Shown in pieces: positions 12,887-16,895 of a stretch of DNA of 16,895 nt. The position numbers were made by a program, and so were the translations under genes. The stretch comes from JANNHK01 sp034408875. Its GTDB lineage: Bacteria; Actinomycetota; Acidimicrobiia; IMCC26256; PALSA-610. Below the pieces are notes generated by a model. It was not told the DNA's origin. It saw nothing but the letters and a program-made list of their open reading frames with translations, and ran no database searches. Every line of letters begins with the position of its first letter. Position 1 is the stretch's first letter. The DNA lies in assembly GCA_034408875.1 (NCBI GenBank), contig JAWXCJ010000094.1, forward strand, positions 1 to 16,895. Reading direction: 5' to 3'.

Positions 12887-12926
12887 AGCGCAGTGGTTGC
12901 TATGCAACCAGTTGGCTTCAAACAAG
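12878..12926. repeat. Imperfect 23-bp inverted repeat (copy 2 of the palindrome family; bidirectional terminator candidate)
   Basis: Arms 12878-12900 and 12904-12926 pair at 20 of 23 positions around a 3-nt loop; the three mismatches lie between arm positions 13 and 16. The element contains the stop codons of both convergent genes: each ends CTT-GTT-TGA inside its own arm. It shares the core TGTTTGAAGCCAA with the element at 7212-7258. Confidence 0.85.
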
Positions 12927-13775
12927 CGCGGCGAGGGCGGCGAGCTGTTCGCAGTAGTGCTCGCGTGAGTGGTGCACGAACCGCACGTTGAGGTGCGTGG
13001 CACCAATCTCGGAGAAGCGGGCGAGTTGTTCGGCGACGCGGTCGGCTTCACGCAGCGGGTCGAGCGGGTGCTCGTTCTGCAGTACGACGGCGAACCCCTC
13101 GGGAACGTCGACGCGGCCGAGCATTTCGGCCAGCTCCGCGGTGCGAAGGCCGAATGGTGCCCAGCCGTCGCCGAGTTCCACGGCGCGGCGCAGCGAGCGG
13201 ACCGTGCGACCGCCGACCCACAGCGGCATGTCGGACTGCACCGCGCACGGGTCGATCACGAACCCGGAGAACGAGTAGTGCGAACCCGAGTACGACGGTT
13301 CGCGCTGCCCGAGCGATGCGCGCAGTGCGCGCATCGCGTCGTCGGCGCGTGCCCCGCGGTCTGCGAACGGTGCGTCGAGGAGTTCGAACTCCTCTTGGAG
13401 CGATCCGACGCCGACGCCGAGAATCAGCCGGCCTTTCGATACGACGTCGAGTGTTCCGTACCGCTTCGCGATCTCCAGCGGGTGGTGATAGCCGAGCACC
13501 AAGACGTGCGTCGCGAATCTGATTTCAGTGGTCGCGCCCGCGAGAAAACCGAATGTGGCGAGCGGGTCCCAGTAGCGACCACCGCGTACGGTGGCCACTG
13601 CATCTGGTACGACCACATGTTCAGAACAGGTGCAGTGGTGATACCCGAGTCGCTCCGCCGCTTGCACGACCTTGACGACATCGTCGAAGGTCGCATCACG
13701 TTCCCACTGTGCGTGCGTATGCGGGAGCATCGTGAGCACTGGAGTGACGATTCCGAGCTTCAGCATCACCCGCAT
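12918..13775 (-). CDS. LLM-class F420-dependent oxidoreductase
   Basis: This protein of 285 aa (or 282 from the second ATG at 13766) has the luciferase-like TIM barrel. Key blocks are KLGIVTPVLT at the N-terminus, RLGYHHCTCSEHVVVP, FATHVLVLGYHHPLEIAKRYGTLDVVSKGRLILGVGVG and MPLWVGGRT. The RLILGVGVG strand and the PLWVGG block are typical of the F420-using branch (Rv2161c-like) rather than FMN luciferases. Substrate is unknown. Neither start has a clear ribosome site or -10. The hairpin with a U run at 13794-13840 lies 19 bp upstream, so expression may depend on read-through from tetR or a promoter inside that gap. The stop lies in the shared palindrome with the thiolase. Confidence 0.9.
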   Translation of the reverse strand: MRVMLKLGIVTPVLTMLPHTHAQWERDATFDDVVKVVQAAERLGYHHCTCSEHVVVPDAVATVRGGRYWDPLATFGFLAGATTEIRFATHVLVLGYHHPLEIAKRYGTLDVVSKGRLILGVGVGSLQEEFELLDAPFADRGARADDAMRALRASLGQREPSYSGSHYSFSGFVIDPCAVQSDMPLWVGGRTVRSLRRAVELGDGWAPFGLRTAELAEMLGRVDVPEGFAVVLQNEHPLDPLREADRVAEQLARFSEIGATHLNVRFVHHSREHYCEQLAALAALV

Positions 13776-13793
13776 GTTCGCGCGTGGAGCGCG

Positions 13794-13840
13794 AAAAGGC
13801 CGCGGTCCGGTCGCAGTGGGGGTGCGACCGGGTCCGCGGC
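13794..13840 (-). terminator. Rho-independent terminator downstream of tetR (or attenuator of the LLM gene)
   Basis: On the minus strand an 18-nt arm (13823-13840) pairs with a 17-nt arm (13799-13815) around a GC-rich 7-nt loop, with a single-base bulge/mismatch. It is followed at once by CTTTT (13794-13798). It lies 31 bp beyond the tetR stop and 18 bp before the LLM start. Confidence 0.75.
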
Positions 13841-13871
13841 TGCACCCACTATCGCGCCGAGGCGCGCATTG

Positions 13872-14546
13872 TCACGCCAGGTGTGGGCGCGAAGTTTTTG
13901 CAGGATTCTCCTCGGGCCGCCCGAGAACCCGGTTCACCGCTGTGATGACGGCGGGCACGTGCTCGGGCGCCTCGGAGAGGCGACCGCCCTCCGCGAGATG
14001 CAGCATCGACTCGGTGATGATGCCAAGAACACCCATCGAGATCGTCTGCGCGTATGTTCCTTCGGCTGCGGGACGGTCGAACTCGGCCCACATGTCGCGG
14101 ACCAGGTCGGCGAGTTCGCGCCGGGTGCGACTGCGCAACATGTTGACTTCGGGTGAGGCACCGCGCGCTTCCATCAGCGTGATCGCGGCCGCCGACTGGT
14201 CGATGGCGAGGTACTCGACGTACGCCGTGATCGCGACGCCGAGCAGATCGTCGCCCGGCTTCGCCGCGTAGAGCGCGGCGCGGACGTGATCGAGCAGCAG
14301 GCGCAACGACATCTGGAGCGCGCCGTACATGGCGTCGTCGCGGTTGTCGAAGAACGCGTAGAATGCGGTTCGGCTGGTCTTGGCCCGGCGCACGATGTCC
14401 TCGACCGAGGTCTTGTGATAGCCCCGGTCGGCGAACTCCTCGATGGCCGCGCGGACCAGACGCTGGCGCTGATCGGCCCGCCGTTCCTCGGCGGACTTGC
14501 CGCGATAACGGCGTCCTTCATTCGGTTGTACTGCCTCTGCCGCCAC
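13872..14546 (-). CDS. TetR family transcriptional regulator
   Basis: This 224-aa regulator has a basic N-terminal arm, then a TetR helix-turn-helix at about residues 28-75 (RAAIEEFADRGYHKTSVEDI, RRAKTSRTAFYAFFDNRDD). A helical ligand-binding domain of normal length follows. GTG14546 has TACCCT (TANNNT) 7 nt upstream. It is divergent from the CoA-transferase with 44 bp between starts and both -10 boxes in that gap. It therefore probably represses itself and the CoA-transferase, with an acyl-CoA or related ligand as inducer. No clean operator palindrome is visible in the gap. Confidence 0.93.
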   Translation of the reverse strand: MAAEAVQPNEGRRYRGKSAEERRADQRQRLVRAAIEEFADRGYHKTSVEDIVRRAKTSRTAFYAFFDNRDDAMYGALQMSLRLLLDHVRAALYAAKPGDDLLGVAITAYVEYLAIDQSAAAITLMEARGASPEVNMLRSRTRRELADLVRDMWAEFDRPAAEGTYAQTISMGVLGIITESMLHLAEGGRLSEAPEHVPAVITAVNRVLGRPEENPAKTSRPHLA

Positions 14547-14553
14547 GTCGAAG

Positions 14554-14559
14554 AGGGTA
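14554..14559 (-). promoter_or_regulatory. -10 box of a leaderless promoter (tetR)
   Basis: TACCCT on the minus strand ends 7 nt before the GTG at 14546. Confidence 0.5.
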
Positions 14560-14577
14560 CAACGGTTCCGGCCTGAC

Positions 14578-14583
14578 TAGGTT
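14578..14583 (+). promoter_or_regulatory. -10 box of a leaderless promoter (CoA-transferase)
   Basis: TAGGTT fits TANNNT and ends 7 nt before the GTG at 14591. It lies 18 bp from the divergent tetR -10. Confidence 0.55.
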
Positions 14584-14590
14584 TCCGCCC

Positions 14591-16285
14591 GTGCCCGACA
14601 AGCGCTCGACGCTTTCCGACGCGGTCGCTCGCCACGTCCAGAAGGGCGACGTACTGCAATTGGTCGTTGGTCACACTCGGTGGAGCGCGGCCGCGCGCGA
14701 GGTGGTTCGGCAGTGGTGGGGGCGCGATCCGGGCTTCACGCTCGTCATGCTTTCGCTGTCGAGCTTGGGTGCGCTGTTCTTTCGCGGCGGTCTCGTGCAC
14801 AAGGTCGTGACGGGGTATTCGGGCGACACGTTTCCCAACTTCACGCCGAACCCGTGGTTCGCCGGCGCGTACGAGCGGGGCGATGTCGAGGTCGAACACT
14901 GGTCGTTCCTCGCGTTCACGCAGCGCCTGCAAGCGGGTGCGCGCGGCTTGCCCGCGACGATTACGTCGTCGATCGCCGGTTCGTCGATGGCCGACAACGA
15001 TGGGTTCGCGCTGATCGACTCGCCGTTCGGCCAACTGGGGGTCGTGTCCGCGCTCCGGGCGGATGTCGCGCTGCTGCACGCGCCGATCGCCGACCGTGAG
15101 GGCAACGTCGCGGTTCAGCCGCCGCTGCTCGAAGGCGTCTGGGGCGCGCTCGGCGCCCGGCGGGGCGCGGTCGTCACGGTGGAGCGGATCGTCGACGACA
15201 TCCGGCCGTGGTCGCATCTCGTGCGCATTCCCGCGCACCGAGTCCTCGCGGTCGTCGAAGCGCCGATGGGCGCACACCCGGGAGGCCTGTACGCGGGTGA
15301 CCTCCCGGTCGACGGGTACGGCGAGGACTACGACTTCTGGGTCGAAGCCCGGGCCGCGACGCGGCGCGACGACTACGACGACTGGATCCGGCATTGGATT
15401 CTCGATGTCGAGTCGCAGGAGCAGTGGCTGGATCAGGTCGGCGCCGAACGCGTCGCCGCGTTGCGGGCCAAGGCCGCGCCCGACTCGTGGCGCGCCGAAG
15501 CGGCGAAACACGTGCCCGACCTCGAAACCGAACCGAACGGGTGGGAGCGCGCCGCGGTGTGGGGCGCCCGTCACCTGGCCGCCCGGATCGAAGGTGCCGG
15601 CCACAACGCCGTACTCGCGGGCGCGGGTGTCGCCAACCTCTCCGCGTGGCTGGGCGTACAACTCGCGCGCGACCGCGGGTGTGCCGTCGAACTCACGGCC
15701 GAGATCGGACTGTGGGGTTACGACGCGACCCCCGCCGATCCGTTCGTACTCAATCACCGCAACTTCCCGACCGCGACGATGCTGGGAGATGCCGAGATGG
15801 TGCTCGGCGCGCTTGTCGGTGGGCCCGGCACCCGCGCGATCGGGTGCCTCGGCGGTGCGCAGATCGACAAGCGAGGCAACATCAACTCGACGACGCTCGT
15901 CCCGACCGGTGGGCCCTTCCTCGTCGGAAGCGGTGGCGGCAACGACGTCGCGAGCACGGCGGACGAGTGCATCGTCGTGGCCACGCTCACGCCGCAACGT
16001 ACGCCCGCCGAGTGCGCGTACGTGACATCGCCCGGCCGCACGGTGACGGCGCTCGTGACAGACCTCGGGATCCTGGGGCGCGCCGACGACACCTACGACC
16101 TGCGACTCGTCGCAGTCCCCGCCGGACCCGAACCCCTCGCGGAGCGCATCGAACGGGCGCGGGCCGCGTGCGGCTGGGACCTCGCAGTCGCCGAAACCGT
16201 CGAAGAGCTACCCCCGGTAACGCCGAGCGAGGTCGGCGCGCTACGCGCGTGGGATCCGCACGGGTGGTTCCTCCGCAGTCGGTGA
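14591..16285 (+). CDS. CoA-transferase (family I type), alpha and beta halves in one chain
   Basis: This 564-aa protein has two CoA-transferase halves. The N-terminal half (about residues 1-290) begins MPDKRSTLSDAVARHV, close in style to the IpdA subunit of mycobacterial steroid-ring degradation. It contains ITSSIAGSSM and ADVALLHAPIADREGNVAVQ. The C-terminal half (from about 315) has beta-subunit blocks: VELTAEIGLWG with Glu371 where family I enzymes carry the catalytic Glu (SENG), GCLGGAQIDKRGNINST, and VVTSPGRTV-like YVTSPGRTVTALVTDLGI. It may transfer CoA between acids or hydrolyse a CoA ester as IpdAB does. GTG14591 has a -10 7 nt upstream. It is divergent from tetR, and an ABC ATPase gene starts 26 bp after the stop. 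Confidence 0.85.
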   Translation: MPDKRSTLSDAVARHVQKGDVLQLVVGHTRWSAAAREVVRQWWGRDPGFTLVMLSLSSLGALFFRGGLVHKVVTGYSGDTFPNFTPNPWFAGAYERGDVEVEHWSFLAFTQRLQAGARGLPATITSSIAGSSMADNDGFALIDSPFGQLGVVSALRADVALLHAPIADREGNVAVQPPLLEGVWGALGARRGAVVTVERIVDDIRPWSHLVRIPAHRVLAVVEAPMGAHPGGLYAGDLPVDGYGEDYDFWVEARAATRRDDYDDWIRHWILDVESQEQWLDQVGAERVAALRAKAAPDSWRAEAAKHVPDLETEPNGWERAAVWGARHLAARIEGAGHNAVLAGAGVANLSAWLGVQLARDRGCAVELTAEIGLWGYDATPADPFVLNHRNFPTATMLGDAEMVLGALVGGPGTRAIGCLGGAQIDKRGNINSTTLVPTGGPFLVGSGGGNDVASTADECIVVATLTPQRTPAECAYVTSPGRTVTALVTDLGILGRADDTYDLRLVAVPAGPEPLAERIERARAACGWDLAVAETVEELPPVTPSEVGALRAWDPHGWFLRSR

Positions 16286-16298
16286 CACGTCGGTGACA
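16278..16298 (+). repeat. Short tandem direct repeat before the ABC gene
   Basis: GTCGGTGACA occurs at 16278-16287 and again at 16289-16298 (period 11 bp), overlapping the CoA-transferase stop and ending 13 bp before the ABC transporter ATG. Two sites one helical turn apart could bind a regulator, but so short a repeat may be chance. Confidence 0.35.
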
Positions 16299-16311
16299 AG
16301 ATGACGCCCGT

Positions 16312-16895
16312 ATGGCCCGCGTCGTCCTCGATCACGTCACCAAGCGCTTCGGATCGGTCGTCGCGGTCGACGACCTCACGCTCGAGATCGCCGACCGCGA
16401 GTTCCTCGTACTGCTCGGCCCGTCAGGGTGCGGCAAGTCCACCGCACTGCGCATGATCGCCGGGCTCGAGGACCTGACGTCCGGGAAGATCATCATCGGT
16501 GACGACGTGGTCAACGACCGCGAGCCCAAAGACCGCGACATCGCAATGGTGTTCCAGAGCTACGCGCTGTACCCGCACATGACGGTGCGCCGGAACATCG
16601 AGTTCCCGCTGCGCAGCCGCAAGATCGCACCCGACGAACGCGACCGACTCGTGAAGGACGCCGCGGCGTCGCTCGGGCTCGGCCAGCTTCTCGAACGCAA
16701 GCCCGCGCAACTCTCGGGCGGCCAGCGCCAACGGGTGGCGCTGGCGCGCGCCATCGTGCGCGAGCCGAAGGCCTTCCTGATGGACGAGCCCCTCTCGAAT
16801 CTCGACGCCAAGCTCCGGGTACAGACTCGGGCCGAGCTGGTCGAGCTGCAACGCCGGTTGGAAGCGACCGTCATCTACGTCACGCACGACCAAAC
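16312..16895 (+). CDS. Sugar-type ABC transporter ATP-binding protein (MalK/UgpC-like), N-terminal part
   Basis: The first 194 codons of a nucleotide-binding subunit are present; the right edge cuts the gene. All core motifs can be read: Walker A GPSGCGKST near residue 38, the Q-loop in MVFQSYALYPHMTV, the signature LSGGQRQRVALARA, Walker B FLMDEPLSNLDAKL, and the H-loop YVTHDQ at the edge. The SYALYPHMTV and SNLDAKLR wording is typical of the MalK/MsmX/UgpC carbohydrate group (about 350-380 aa in full, with a C-terminal regulatory domain not seen here). Its permeases and binding protein would be expected nearby, beyond the edge. ATG16312 follows the CoA-transferase stop by 26 bp. No clear promoter or ribosome site is seen. 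Confidence 0.93.
   Translation, partial: MARVVLDHVTKRFGSVVAVDDLTLEIADREFLVLLGPSGCGKSTALRMIAGLEDLTSGKIIIGDDVVNDREPKDRDIAMVFQSYALYPHMTVRRNIEFPLRSRKIAPDERDRLVKDAAASLGLGQLLERKPAQLSGGQRQRVALARAIVREPKAFLMDEPLSNLDAKLRVQTRAELVELQRRLEATVIYVTHDQ

Noticed and set aside
14547..14590. TetR operator in the tetR/CoA-transferase gap
   Set aside because: Only weak partial symmetry (AAC-G-GTT; GGTTCCG and GGTTTCCG as near direct repeats), too short to call.

Overview
The window looks like a chromosomal segment of a high-GC actinobacterium, most likely of the Acidimicrobiia or a close relative. This is inferred from several sequence features: a secreted protein with a long Thr/Pro/Ala linker, frequent GTG starts, an F420-dependent LLM-family enzyme, an actinobacterial-type LexA box, and repeated TANNNT -10 boxes placed 6-8 nt before start codons (leaderless genes). 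I saw no rRNA, tRNA, CRISPR array, insertion sequence or phage gene. Coding density is high, and no stretch over 300 bases lacks a gene or gene remnant.

Left part (1-5383). The 5' end of a membrane-anchored Thr-rich surface protein leaves the left edge on the minus strand. It is divergent from an acyl-CoA dehydrogenase, which is followed by trpD and a small zinc-ribbon membrane protein. Convergent with these, with a 46-bp 3' overlap, is a DnaQ-type exonuclease fused to a UvrC/Cho-like GIY-YIG nuclease. Its promoter carries a LexA (SOS) palindrome next to a leaderless -10. The pairing of trpD with this nuclease resembles the M. tuberculosis Rv2192c/Rv2191 arrangement. A small four-cysteine protein is divergent from it.

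Middle (5348-9929). YjbQ (minus) is divergent from a coiled-coil NYN-domain protein (plus). A 20-bp perfect palindrome, a 67-aa four-cysteine protein and a possible gene stub follow. A metal-dependent amidohydrolase (minus), a broken alpha/beta hydrolase (minus; nucleophile region deleted plus a frameshift) and a DoxX-family membrane protein (plus) complete this part.

Right part (9926-16895). This is a CoA-thioester metabolism block. It holds an electron transfer flavoprotein with beta and alpha subunits fused in one 587-aa chain (minus), a thiolase only 12 bp away in the opposite direction, an LLM-class F420-dependent oxidoreductase (minus), a TetR regulator (minus), and a divergent single-chain CoA-transferase with both subunit halves (plus). 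The 5' part of a MalK/UgpC-type sugar ABC ATPase runs off the right edge. A second copy of the mid-window palindrome lies between thiolase and LLM and holds both stop codons.

The acyl-CoA dehydrogenase, ETF, thiolase, CoA-transferase and TetR regulator suggest a beta-oxidation-like catabolic programme, but the substrate cannot be read from the sequence. I did not find a clear new defence or mobile system. The most noteworthy signals are the SOS-controlled nuclease fusion, the paired palindromes, the fused ETF with its overlapping divergent leaderless promoters, and the consistent leaderless promoter grammar.
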